From contig CAWGVO010000009.1 of NCBI GenBank assembly GCA_963826055.1, positions 310,001 to 374,000 on the forward strand: a stretch of DNA of 64,000 nucleotides, in the 5' to 3' direction. The position numbers were made by a program, and so were the translations under genes. Origin of the DNA: JBBDMC01 sp963826055. Its GTDB lineage: Bacteria > Pseudomonadota > Alphaproteobacteria > Rhizobiales > Kaistiaceae. The notes beneath the pieces were generated by a model. The model had not been told where the DNA came from and made no database searches. It saw only the letters and a list, made by a program, of their open reading frames with translations. This document shows, in pieces, positions 8,141 to 17,279 of this stretch; within the stretch, counting starts at the first letter, position 1; every line of letters begins with the position of its first letter.

Positions 8141-9331
8141 ATGAAACTTCTCGAAGGCGTCAGGGTTCTCGACCTCAGTCGTTTCGTCTCCGGTCCATAC
8201 TGCTCCATGGTACTCGGTGATCACGGCGCCGAGATCATCAAAGTCGAACATGCGAAGTACGGCGACGGCACGCGCCGCTGGAGCAAGCCAGAACTGGGCC
8301 TGAACAACCCTTATTTCCTCTCGGTCAACCGCAACAAGCGATCGATCGGGGTCGACCTGAAGCAGAAAGACGGCCGGGAGATTGTCGAGAAGATCGCCGG
8401 TGTCAGCGATGTGCTGGTCCACAATTTCAAGCTCGGAAGCATGGAGCGGATGGGGCTCGGTTACGACAACCTGAAGCGGGTCAACCCGCGCCTTATCTAT
8501 TGTGAGATTACCGGGTATGGGGGCGAAGGCCCCTATCGGAATCGAGCTGCCTTCGATTTTCCAATTCAGGCCGAAAGCGGGTTAATGAGCGTTATCGGCG
8601 AACGGGCGGGCGCGCCGATGAAGGTTGGCGTACCGATCATCGACATCGTCACCGGCTTGCAAGCGCTGTCTGGCGTTCAAGCGGCTCTGTATCACCGCGA
8701 AAAGACCGGCGAGGGGGTCAAAATCTCCACTTCGCTGCTGGAATCGGCGCTCGCGGCGATGACAAACGTCGTCAGCGACTACATCGTTGCCGGCGTCACC
8801 CCGCGTCGCTGGGGCAACGGACATCCGAACCTTGCACCTTACGCCGCTTACGAGGCGAGCGACGGTTGGTTGACGGTCGGCGTGGCAACCGAGCCGCAAT
8901 GGGGGCGCTTCTGCGACATCATCGGTAGGCGAGATCTGAAATCTGACCCGCGCTACGCCGACAATCCCGCACGGCTGGAACACCGCGACGAATTGGACGG
9001 GGAGGTCGGTCCGGAATTCATGCGCGATTGCAAGGCCAATTGGCTTGCCAAGCTTGCGGAGGCCGACGTTCCCTCAGCGCCGCTCAACACGGTTCAGGAA
9101 ATCATCGCCGATCCTCACGTTACTGCGATCTCGATGGTCAACAAGGTCGCCCACTCCGAGCTCGGCGAAATCAGTATGATCCGCTCACCGGTATCGATCA
9201 ATGACGAGCACATCCCCATCGAGCATGCCCCGCCGCTGTTTGCTGAGCATACCGACGCGGTACTCCGTGATCTTCTCCACTTCGATGACGCCACTATCGT
9301 TCAATTGCGCAATGCCGGCGCAGTTCGTTGA
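8141..9331 (+). CDS. Class III CoA-transferase (CaiB/BaiF/Frc family)
   Basis: A 396-residue family III CoA-transferase that moves CoA between carboxylic acids. The ATG at 8141 begins MKLLEGVRVLDLSRFVSGP, the standard opening of the family, and is followed by GAEIIKVEH and NRNKRSIGVDLK. The segment after ITGYGGEGPYRNR, at AAFDFPIQAESGLMS, matches the substrate and oxalyl-loop region. It follows the thiolase-like gene by 13 bases. It could activate the acid that the upstream dehydrogenase/hydratase/aldolase set degrades. Donor and acceptor acids cannot be deduced. Confidence 0.92.
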   Translation: MKLLEGVRVLDLSRFVSGPYCSMVLGDHGAEIIKVEHAKYGDGTRRWSKPELGLNNPYFLSVNRNKRSIGVDLKQKDGREIVEKIAGVSDVLVHNFKLGSMERMGLGYDNLKRVNPRLIYCEITGYGGEGPYRNRAAFDFPIQAESGLMSVIGERAGAPMKVGVPIIDIVTGLQALSGVQAALYHREKTGEGVKISTSLLESALAAMTNVVSDYIVAGVTPRRWGNGHPNLAPYAAYEASDGWLTVGVATEPQWGRFCDIIGRRDLKSDPRYADNPARLEHRDELDGEVGPEFMRDCKANWLAKLAEADVPSAPLNTVQEIIADPHVTAISMVNKVAHSELGEISMIRSPVSINDEHIPIEHAPPLFAEHTDAVLRDLLHFDDATIVQLRNAGAVR

Positions 9332-9428
9332 GGATCGCGACGCTCCGTTGACGTCAATGAAGCCCGCGTTGACTTGAAATCTGCCCGCCGGGCGACCGAT
9401 GAGCTAACTCAAACAGGGTACTCCAAAA

Positions 9429-10481
9429 ATGGCTGTCTTCCTACCCGCTGCCGATGTTCGCGAGCTCCTCACGATGGAGGATGCGATGGCCGCTGCCGAA
9501 AAGGGCTATCGGACTTTCGGGAAGGAGCGCAATGTGCTCTCGACGCCTTCATCGGCTTTCATGGTCGTGCCCAACGAGACGCCGACCATGTTCTGGATCA
9601 AGGGCGCGTTCTCACGATCGCTGGGCGTCGCCGGGGTTTCGTTCGCGGCGCAGTTCGGCGAGTACTATTTCTTCGTCACTGACACAGACACGGGTATGTT
9701 GCGCGGCGTCGTAGAGCGCGCATGGTTGACGAAATGCAGAACCGGGTCGACATCGGCGGTGGTGGCGCGGAAGCTCGCCCGGCCGGGCAGTCGAGTTGTC
9801 GGATTGATTGGCGCCGGGCTCATCGGCGAGCAGGCGGCGCGGGCGTTGTCCCATGCTTTAGAGCTCGATGATTTCCGCGTCGCCGCACGAAGTCTCGACA
9901 GTGCATCGCGATTCGTCGAACGCCTTCAACCCGAATTGCGGGCGCCGATGCGTGCGGTTGCGACGCCGGAAGAAGCCGTTCGCGACGCCGACATCGTGGT
10001 GACGATCACGGTAGCGCAGGCGCCCTTCGTGAAGTCAGGTTGGCTGAAGCGTGGCGCCCTTCTCCTGTCCATGGGGGGCGTGCCTGAGGTCGAATTTGGT
10101 GTCCTTTCAGAAGTTGACCGGCTGATCGTCGATGACGTCGGCTACGCCATGGTACGTGGCGATTTTGCGAGCTGGGTCGACGCTGGGGCAATTTCGCGCG
10201 AGGATCTCGAAGAGCGGATCGACGCTGATATCGGCGAAATTTTCAACGGCGACAAGCCCGGCCGTCGCAACGACGAGGAAATCATTCTTGCGGTAATTCA
10301 GGGACTGACAATCTGCGACCTCGCCACGAGCGCTTTCGTCATCGACAAGGCGGAGCGACTGGGACGCGGTCTTGCTTTGCCCACCACGAAGCAGCTCGAT
10401 ATTCCTGAGGAGCGTAAACAGCAACCGGCTGCCTTTATGTCGGCCAGACTTGAGCGCCGGCGGCAGTCCGGGACCGGCTGA
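9429..10481 (+). CDS. Ornithine cyclodeaminase / mu-crystallin family oxidoreductase
   Basis: A 350-residue NAD(P)-dependent protein of the ornithine cyclodeaminase/mu-crystallin family. It has an N-terminal substrate domain (LTMEDAMAAAEKGY), the conserved KCRTGSTSAVVARKLA helix and a Rossmann nucleotide loop GLIGAGLIGEQA (about residues 124-135). The family includes ornithine cyclodeaminase, ketimine reductases and alanine or lysine dehydrogenases, so the reaction is open. It is separated from the CoA-transferase by about 100 bases and may be transcribed from the same upstream promoter. Two gene relics follow it. Confidence 0.88.
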   Translation: MAVFLPAADVRELLTMEDAMAAAEKGYRTFGKERNVLSTPSSAFMVVPNETPTMFWIKGAFSRSLGVAGVSFAAQFGEYYFFVTDTDTGMLRGVVERAWLTKCRTGSTSAVVARKLARPGSRVVGLIGAGLIGEQAARALSHALELDDFRVAARSLDSASRFVERLQPELRAPMRAVATPEEAVRDADIVVTITVAQAPFVKSGWLKRGALLLSMGGVPEVEFGVLSEVDRLIVDDVGYAMVRGDFASWVDAGAISREDLEERIDADIGEIFNGDKPGRRNDEEIILAVIQGLTICDLATSAFVIDKAERLGRGLALPTTKQLDIPEERKQQPAAFMSARLERRRQSGTG

Positions 10482-10639
10482 TCGCGAAAAGCAATCTGGC
10501 ACGAGCCCAGAAGGCCTTCCCGCCGGAGGGCCTCTCGCCATTTCGCCAACTGAGGCGTGCTTCCCGCTCGGATGCCGTCGTTCCCAAGCCGGAAGGCCCC
10601 TGGTTCCGTCCGAACGGCGCAAGGCATTTCCGTGCCGAC

Positions 10640-10870
10640 TTTCTTACCGCATAACGGGCACAAAGCTCCACATCACGTTTGGCCTCTTCGCCAACGCCAT
10701 GCTGCTCGCTGCGGGCAAGGACCCCGACGCGCCGGGGCACAAAGGCGTGAGCCTGCTTCTTGTTGATCTAAACCTGCCCGGCGTATCCATGAAACCTTGA
10801 TTGCCTAACCGGGCATCGCATCGCCGAGATTCACTTCGAGAATGTCATCGTGCCGAAGAAGACGAGCTGA
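10640..10870 (+). pseudogene. Internal fragment of an acyl-CoA dehydrogenase
   Basis: About 75 codons resemble the middle domain of the acyl-CoA dehydrogenase at 4.2-5.4 kb. The piece reads ITGTKLHITFGLFANAMLLAAG and VSLLLVDLNLPGVSMKP, then, one base out of frame after a TT at 10797-10798, LTGHRIAEIHFENVIVPKK and a stop. There is no start, no N-terminal helical domain and no C-terminal domain. The sequence differs from the intact gene at many positions, so it is a diverged paralogue rather than a recent duplicate. It cannot encode a working enzyme. Confidence 0.8.
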
Positions 10871-10915
10871 CCTGGCCTCCTTCGACGGCGCGCGAAAGGA
10901 AAAGGGAGGAAACTG

Positions 10916-11300
10916 ATGCAGGAAACGCCACTCGTCGACGCCCATGCGCGCGTTTTTCGTCAGGACTTTCCGTTAGTCGATAACCCGGTGCGCAGACCGG
11001 ACTACGACTTCGCGCGGGATGCCTATGAGAAGGTCCTCGATGGTCACGGGATCCGCTTTGCAGCGCTCTCCGCGGGCAGTCTTTGGGGCGACTGCACCGA
11101 CCGCCACGGATCAGGTCAAGGAGCTCTTGCGGATGGTCGGTCCGGACCGGCTAATCTGGGGAAGCGACTGCCCCTTTGCCGGCTTTGAGAATAGGCAGCC
11201 CTACCAGGACGCGCTCGATTGGTCGGACGGGTGTATCCCAGACGCGCGCGCTCGGCAGAAGATTTTCGGCGAGAACGGACTAAAGTTGTTTTTCAGATGA
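10916..11300 (+). pseudogene. Amidohydrolase family 2 remnant with deleted centre
   Basis: A well-placed ATG behind AAAGGGAGGAA begins an amidohydrolase N-terminus (VDAHARVF). After about 55 codons the frame changes in the GGGG run at 11085-11088. What follows is the family's C-terminal end: LLRMVGPDRLIWGSDCPFAG and KIFGENGLKLFF. About 150 central residues, including the IVDHAG-type strand, are missing. The strong ribosome site shows that the gene was once expressed as the last gene of this cluster. It is inactive as it stands. Confidence 0.8.
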
Positions 11301-11464
11301 CAAGACGGCAGCCAAGCACTGGCCAAAAGAGGCGGCCCACCCATCATCTGAGCGCGCGGGCAGGGGCATGGGGCAGGCATAGCGGCCAACGAGCACGTCG
11401 AAAGTCAGAAAAGATAACGGTTTTGCCGAAGTGGTCAACGCGTCATGCGACGACCACCGCCGCG

Positions 11465-12820
11465 TCACAGACCACCAGGGGCTTTTAGGTCGGACGATGA
11501 TGCCACATCTGCCGCAGCTGTCCCTGTGGCAGTCGTGTGGGCTGGGCGCAACTGCGCGTTGTGCAGCGGTCTCAGGCCGTTGACGCGACCGAGGTAGACG
11601 TACGTCAGGGCCGCGGCGACAGCCGAACCAATCCCGGCAACCATGAACGAGACCCGCGTCCCATAAGTGTTGGCAATCCAGCCGACCAGCGGTGCGCCAA
11701 GCGGACTCGTTCCGGCGGTCGCTAGCACCAGCAGCGACAGCACACGGCCCCGCATCATCGGTTCGGCGGTGAGCTGCAACCAGGTGCTGGCGAGCGTCTT
11801 AAACACCAGGTTGGTGATTCCCATCACGAAGACGAGGCCTAGCGCCACGGCAAAAGTCGGCGACAGACTGGTGACGACGTACACGCCCGCGACCAGGAAC
11901 GCCGACGCGACGATGCGGTTGAGGTTTGGCTTCAGCAACCCCGCCAGCGACAGCCCGCCGAGGACTGACCCGAAACCCAGCGCCGCGATGAGGTAGCCGA
12001 CAGTTCGGGCGTCGCCGTTGAATGTATTCCGGCCCAACAAGGGCAGGAGGACCTGAAGGTTGTATGCGAGCAGCCCGACGGTTGCGAGGAGTGCGAGGGG
12101 ACCGAGCAGATGGGGCGTGCCGCGAACGTACTGGAGGCCAGCGCGCACCTGACCACGCTGGCGGCGGGCGGCAATCGGGATGTCGAGTTCAGCGGGGTTC
12201 ATAAGAAACAGGCCGAGGAATGCCGCTGCGAATGTGACTGCGTTGATAAGAAAAGCGTATGGCAGGCCTACGCCAGCGATGAGCAGCGCTGCGATCGCCG
12301 GGCCCGTCGCCTTGCCGCTGTCGAGCACAACGTTGTTCAGAGTCACGGCATTCGTCAGCAGGTGCCTGGGAACCATTTCGCTCGGGAAGGAATGGCGCGC
12401 TGGCTTCTCGATCGCGTCGATGACACCGATCGTCGCCGCCAGCACCATGACAACGGCAACGGAGATATGACCGGTGAGCGACAAAACGCCGAGCAGCAGC
12501 GCCGGAACCGCACCCGCCGCCGTCACCAGCATCAGGATCTTTCGCTTCTGATACCGATCGGCAAGGAGACCGCCCCACGAGCTCAGCAGTAGCGCAGGAA
12601 GCTGTTGCACCGCCATTACGAGGCCGAGCCAGGTTCCAGAGTCGGTGAGCTCCAGAACGAGCCACGCCTGCGCCAGCATCTGCATCCGGTTGCCGGTGAC
12701 CGAGATGAGCTGTCCGATGAAATAGAGGCGATAGTTACGCGTCGCCAGCGACGCAAAGGTTGAGTTGAAATAGCGCCTCACGCGTGCATGACCCGCTGCC
12801 CTGGGCGCGTGGCTCCACAT
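11465..12820 (-). CDS. Major facilitator superfamily transporter (EntS-like, MFS_3)
   Basis: A twelve-helix MFS efflux-type carrier. The N-terminal segment FASLATRNYRLYFIGQLISVTGNRMQ and the helix 2-3 loop GGLLADRYQKRKIL are typical of the EntS/MFS_3 group that exports siderophores or drugs. The ATG at 12820 (MWSHAPRAAGH) is used here, giving about 451 residues; the frame is open up to 12892 but the extra residues are Arg-rich and unconserved in appearance. It is the only minus-strand gene in the first 26 kb, with the amidohydrolase relic converging on it and a long leader between it and the next plus-strand gene. Substrate unknown. Confidence 0.85.
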   Translation of the reverse strand: MWSHAPRAAGHARVRRYFNSTFASLATRNYRLYFIGQLISVTGNRMQMLAQAWLVLELTDSGTWLGLVMAVQQLPALLLSSWGGLLADRYQKRKILMLVTAAGAVPALLLGVLSLTGHISVAVVMVLAATIGVIDAIEKPARHSFPSEMVPRHLLTNAVTLNNVVLDSGKATGPAIAALLIAGVGLPYAFLINAVTFAAAFLGLFLMNPAELDIPIAARRQRGQVRAGLQYVRGTPHLLGPLALLATVGLLAYNLQVLLPLLGRNTFNGDARTVGYLIAALGFGSVLGGLSLAGLLKPNLNRIVASAFLVAGVYVVTSLSPTFAVALGLVFVMGITNLVFKTLASTWLQLTAEPMMRGRVLSLLVLATAGTSPLGAPLVGWIANTYGTRVSFMVAGIGSAVAAALTYVYLGRVNGLRPLHNAQLRPAHTTATGTAAADVASSSDLKAPGGL

Positions 12821-13185
12821 GCCGCATCCGCAGCGTGAAGCCGGCACCAAACGTTCAAGCGCATCGCTGCCGCGACCATGGGTGCGTCGCACTCCGACAT
12901 TCTGGATCGCGTCGGCAGCTGATTGGTTTTGGCGCTTCCGATACGCTCGCTCGTGATTGCGACCCCGGTCGATGAACCATATAGTCGGACGGCTCAGTCA
13001 GCCGCGACTTGTGCGACAGGTTGTTCACCATCGCAATGCAGTCGTCAACTTGGCGCGAGTGTCGAAAGCGCGTGTAACCTTTGACGGCCTGCCTCCCATT
13101 CACGGTCGGTCCCAAATCCCACCCACCGGTAACCGGTGGGAACGGTCGCGATCCGCGACATCCCGATGCAAACAGGTAAATCACG
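12821..13185. other. Divergent intergenic region, MFS transporter / enolase-superfamily operon
   Basis: About 365 bases separate the two divergent starts. No protein-like frame or relic could be recognised here in either direction. The only clear element is the palindrome at 13122-13140 listed separately. Divergent promoters must lie in this interval, but no convincing -35/-10 pair can be named. Confidence 0.5.
13122..13140. promoter_or_regulatory. Perfect palindrome upstream of the enolase-superfamily gene (candidate operator)
   Basis: The sequence cccaccggt-a-accggtggg has two 9-base arms with a single central base. It ends 45 bases before the GTG at 13186. Position and symmetry suit the binding site of a dimeric repressor (GntR, IclR or TetR type are common for such genes), but no cognate regulator lies next to it. 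It could also form a short hairpin in the leader RNA. Confidence 0.45.
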
Positions 13186-14307
13186 GTGAAGATAAAGAAG
13201 GCGACGACTCGACTGTTCGCGACGCTGGATGACACGCCGCTGCTTCCGGGACTCCCGGTTCCCGGTGAGCACGTCGGTCCGCGCCAAATCGTTTTTGTCG
13301 AACTCGAAACTGATGACGGCATCACCGGCCTTGGCCTCACGTACTGGCACGGAGCTATGGCGACGGCCCTCCTGGCGGCCGTGGAAGCGCTCGCCGAGCA
13401 CGTAGTGGGCCAGGATCCGATCGCGGTAGCGGAGGTCGCCAAGCACTTAGTCCATGTCACCGGGCGCACAAGTGCCCACGGCAACGGCATTTTCCACCTC
13501 GCCAAGGCGGCAATCGACATTGCTTGTTGGGATATCAAGGGCAAGGTCGCAGGCGTGCCGGTTGCGGCGCTGATCGGCGGCGCGCGGTCGCGGGTAGCTG
13601 CATACGCCAGCGGTGCGCTCCTGCGCGGCTACTCCCTCGATGACCTGCAGCGAGCGGCAAGCCAGCTCGTGGACATGGGTTTTCGTCAGATGAAGGTGCA
13701 ATGTGGCAGCGAGCCGACTGACGAGGAAGCCGTGGCGCGCGTCACCGCCGTTCGCGAAGCCGTCGGACCGGACGTCGAGTTGATGCTCGACGTGAACCAG
13801 CTGTGGAGCCTCCACCGTGCCCGCCGGATGGGCGAGAAACTGGAGGAATTCGCATTGGCCTGGATCGAGGATCCCGTGGTGGCCGACGATCACGAGGGCC
13901 TTGCCGTGCTCGCGCGCCAGCTGAGGACGGCGATCGTTGCCGGCGAGTACGCTTACGGCGTCGCTGGGTTCCGTCCGTTGTTCAAAGCGCGTGCCATGGA
14001 CATCTGCATGATCGACATATGCAGGGTCGGCGGCATCACGCCGTGGATCAAGGTGGCCGCCATTGCCGAAGGGTTTAACATGTCAGTGGTGAGCCACCGC
14101 CTGCCCGAGATCGATGTCCAGGTGGTCGCCGGAGCGCCCAATGGATTGACGGTGGAGTACCGGCCACTGACAGCCGGGCTGTTCGAGGAACCGCCGGTGC
14201 GCGATGGCGGTGAGGTTGTGGTGCCCGATCGGCCGGGCCTCGGCCTGGCCCTCGACCGGTCCGCCATCGCTCGCTACCAGATTCGCGAAACCGTGGCCCG
14301 CGGGTGA
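13186..14307 (+). CDS. Mandelate racemase/muconate lactonizing-type enolase superfamily enzyme
   Basis: A 373-residue enolase-superfamily protein that would act on a carboxylate by abstracting its alpha proton. The capping domain is followed by a TIM barrel whose metal ligands are visible: Asp in ELMLDVNQLW, Glu in WIEDPV and Glu in VAGEYAYG. The catalytic Lys-x-Lys site reads MKVQCG (13687-13704), so Gln replaces the second Lys. A His on the opposite side (MSVVSHRLPE) is available as a base. The start is a GTG, and the stop overlaps the next gene's GTG. A sugar-acid dehydratase or a racemase is possible. Confidence 0.85.
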   Translation: MKIKKATTRLFATLDDTPLLPGLPVPGEHVGPRQIVFVELETDDGITGLGLTYWHGAMATALLAAVEALAEHVVGQDPIAVAEVAKHLVHVTGRTSAHGNGIFHLAKAAIDIACWDIKGKVAGVPVAALIGGARSRVAAYASGALLRGYSLDDLQRAASQLVDMGFRQMKVQCGSEPTDEEAVARVTAVREAVGPDVELMLDVNQLWSLHRARRMGEKLEEFALAWIEDPVVADDHEGLAVLARQLRTAIVAGEYAYGVAGFRPLFKARAMDICMIDICRVGGITPWIKVAAIAEGFNMSVVSHRLPEIDVQVVAGAPNGLTVEYRPLTAGLFEEPPVRDGGEVVVPDRPGLGLALDRSAIARYQIRETVARG

Positions 14308-15480
14308 GCGACGTGCGCATCGAGCACATAGAAGTTTTCCGCGCCAACGCGGGGTGGAAAACGCACGGGTTCGTCAAGGCCGTGTCGGAGTCAGGCGTCG
14401 TTGGCTGGGGCGAATTCAGTCACGATTTCGGCGGGGTTCATGCCAGCGAACGTGAGAAGGCATCGCTGATTTCCGAGGTCACCGCCCTTGTCGTCGGTGC
14501 TGCCGTCGGTTCGTCGGAGACCACCCGACGTCTTCGCGATTTCGCATCCGCCTCCGGTGCCGCCCGGCAGATCGCAGGTGCGATCAGGAACGCACTCCTC
14601 GATATGGAGGCGCGCGGTCGCGACGTGCCCGTCCATGAACTCCTCGGCGGCGCCAGGCGCGATCGCATTCCCCTCTACTGGGCGCATTGCGGCACCTATC
14701 GGGTGTCTCATGCGGCCACGATCGGTGCTCCTGCCGTGCGATCGCTCGACGACATAAGGTCCCTCGGTGCAGAAGCGGCTGCGCGCGGCTACCCGGCGCT
14801 CAAGTGCAACCTGCTGCTCTTCGGCGGAGACCGGCCGCGCCGCTTCAAGGCCGAGCGGGCCGACCGGCTGGACGACGAAACGGTCGCACAGGTTGCCGAC
14901 GAACTTCGCGACCTGCTTGGCGCGTTCCGTGCCGGCGCCGGTCCCGACGTCGACCTGCTGGTCGATATTGGCTCGGGTTTTCCGGCGACAGCCGTCGCGA
15001 CCCTGGCGCGTGCCGCCGCCGCCGGCGGTGTCCGCTGGATCGAAGTCGACGCGGTGCCGGCCGCCGACCTTGCCCGGATTCGTGCCGCAGACGGTGTCGC
15101 CATCGCCACTGGCGAACGGCTGATGCCCGACGAGTACGCGAGCTATCTTGTAGCCGGAGCCGCGGACGTCATGACCCTCGACCTGCTCTTCCTCGGCGTA
15201 CGCGACGCGGTCGCGATCGCGGCTGAATGCGCCGAGCACGGCGCCATGGTGGCACCGCACAACTGCTACAGTCCGCTGGCGACGATGATGAGCGCCGCAT
15301 TCTGCGCCGTCGGTGCCGAACCTCGCCCTGATGGAGCTTGACGTCGACGGCGTGCCTTGGGAGGACTCCTTCGTCACGGTCCCGCCGGTCGTCCGCGATG
15401 GACACCTGATCGTCCCGGAGGGTCCCGGCTGGGGAACCGAGGTCAACGAGGAATCGGTGCGGGCCCATGCCGCCGAATGA
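14304..15480 (+). pseudogene. Second enolase-superfamily enzyme, frameshifted near its end
   Basis: A paralogue-type enolase-superfamily protein starting in a GTGA overlap with the previous one. Barrel residues include LVDIGSGF, WIEVDA and the GERLMP strand, while the Lys-x-Lys site reads LKCNLLLF, so Asn replaces the second Lys. The frame stops at 15341, but the C-terminus continues one base later as LALMELDVDGVPWEDSF and ends at 15480. One surplus G at 15312-15313 accounts for this. Restored length is about 391 residues. The end overlaps the start of the following amidohydrolase gene. Confidence 0.78.
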
Positions 15481-16340
15481 GGCGGTACCGGCGAGCGCCA
15501 CCGGCGTGATCGACGGCCACGTTCATCTGACGGGCGAGCCCGCCGCCGGTCCGCGGAGGCGAACCGGGCGTCCCACCGGCAGTGGGCAAGTGGCTCACCG
15601 CCGAGGCATATTTGCGACAAATGGACGCAGCGGGAATGTTTGGCGGGGTGGTCGCAACCACTACCCGGTCCCACGGTTTCGACAACGAACCAGCAGCGCG
15701 CGCGGCCGCGCAGTTTCCCGGCCGTTTGCGGTCGGTGGGTGCCATTGACGTGCTCGCCCCCGAAGCCCCGGAAACGTTTGCCTACTGGGTGCGCGAGCGC
15801 GGCATGCGCGGCATGCGCTGCTTTGGCGGCGAGGCAGTCGACGCCGACAGCTGGCTGGGAGACGAACGCTGCGCGGCCGTCTTCAGGCGCGCCGAGCAGT
15901 TGGGGGCGATCATCAGCGCCCAGCGCACCCGCGTCGCGACATTGCCCTCTCTGATTGCCGCGTTGCGACCCGTTGCCAGCCTCCGTTTTGTCGTCTACTC
16001 GGCCGCTGCACCCGTTGTCGGTCAATCGGGAAGGTCGGCCGACGTGGGCGCGCTGACCGCGCTCGCGTCGCTGCCGGGCTGTCACGTCAGCGTCTCCGTC
16101 GAGAACGCCCGCGCGACGTTCTCCGAGGCGCACGGCTATAGCCCTTTCTTCGAGGTGCTCTGCGAGCACTTCGGTGTGGAACGCATCGCCTGGGGTTCCT
16201 ACTCGATGTTCGCCGAGAACGACCCGCGACGGTCGCTCGCCACGGTCCTCGACGAAATGCGCGCCGGTTTCTCGTTTCTTTCGGCGAACGAGCGCGCGTG
16301 GGTCTTTGGTGGGACGGCCCGCCAACTCTTTTGGGACTAG
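15467..16340 (+). pseudogene. Amidohydrolase family 2, frameshifted and with altered metal ligands
   Basis: An amidohydrolase_2-like protein whose N-terminus (GVIDGHVHLTGEP) is read from ATG 15467. The body resumes one base later (EPGVPPAVGKWLTAEAYL) and runs to 16340; removing one C at 15551-15552 would join them, giving about 290 residues. The HxH pair is present. The central strand, which reads IVDHAG in the intact relative at 1.7-2.6 kb, is FVVYSAAAP here, and WGSD is WGSYSM. A metal-binding His and the catalytic Asp are therefore gone. Either the gene is decaying or the protein has a non-catalytic role. Confidence 0.75.
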
Positions 16341-16409
16341 CGTGGGGCTGCCAGCGCGCGGCCGATCACGCCGGGCGACATATTGCTCGCGCTGCGCAAA
16401 ACGTGCGAC

Positions 16410-17220
16410 ATGAAAGATGACAACAACACTTTGGGGAGTGAAAACAGCGCCGTGAGTCTGGCTGGCAAGGTTGTGATCATAACGGGAGGCGCGCTGGGAA
16501 CCGGTCGGTACTGTGCGCAACAGTTCGCAAAAGACGGTGCGCACGTCGCGATTGCCGACATCAACGAGCCCGGTCTCAAGGAAGTCGAGGCGATGCTCGC
16601 CAAGATTTCCGACACCAAGCACCTGGTTCGACGCGTGGACATCCGCAACCAAGACGAGGTCAAGGCGTTCGTAGACGAAATCGCCAAGACGTTCTCGCGG
16701 ATCGACGTGCTGATGAACAACGCCGCCGTCGTCCCGCACGCCATGTGGATGACCCAGGCGTCCAACTGGCCGCCGATCAAGGACATGGACTACGACTTCT
16801 GGCGGCATGTCTTCGCCGTGCAGCTCGACGGCACGTTCTTCTTCATCAAATACGTCGTTCCCCACATGGAAGCGGGGGGCGGGGGACACATCATCAACGT
16901 GATGAACAGCGGCGCCAACTACATTGCCAACACGGCCCGCCTCTCCAGCGCCCGACGGGTGCCGTACACGGCGTCGAAGGTCGCGCTCCACAACATGACC
17001 CAGTACGTCGGCGAGGACCTGCGCGATTCCAACATCTGCGTGGTGGGGGTTTCGGGCGAGGCATTTGCCGCCGATCACGCGCCGGAAGAAGCGCGCAAGC
17101 GCATGCCGGGACCGGAAGTGCTTGGGCAAGCGCTTCCTGATTGCCGCGGAGGCCCCGATGGCGTTGACCGGGATGTGGGTCGAGGAGAAGCGTGGCGGAC
17201 TGGTACCGCGCAACGGATGA
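16410..17220 (+). pseudogene. Short-chain dehydrogenase/reductase, frameshifted near its end
   Basis: A classical SDR with the nucleotide loop TGGALGTGRY (about residues 25-34), NNAA motif and the catalytic Tyr-x3-Lys in VPYTASKVAL. The frame runs on past the expected end into the next gene. Homology instead continues one base later from GKRFLIAAEAPMALTG to GGLVPRNG and a stop at 17220. A surplus G in GGG at 17124-17126 explains this. The corrected protein has about 269 residues. ATG 16410 is used; GTG 16452 behind GGGGAG is an alternative. The apparent SDR-aldo/keto reductase fusion is thus an artefact of the frameshift. Substrate unknown. Confidence 0.8.
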
Positions 17221-17279
17221 CCACGAGCGTTCTGTTTCAGATCGGATCGGCCGGCCTTCGGCGCAAAGCGAGGCCTTAC

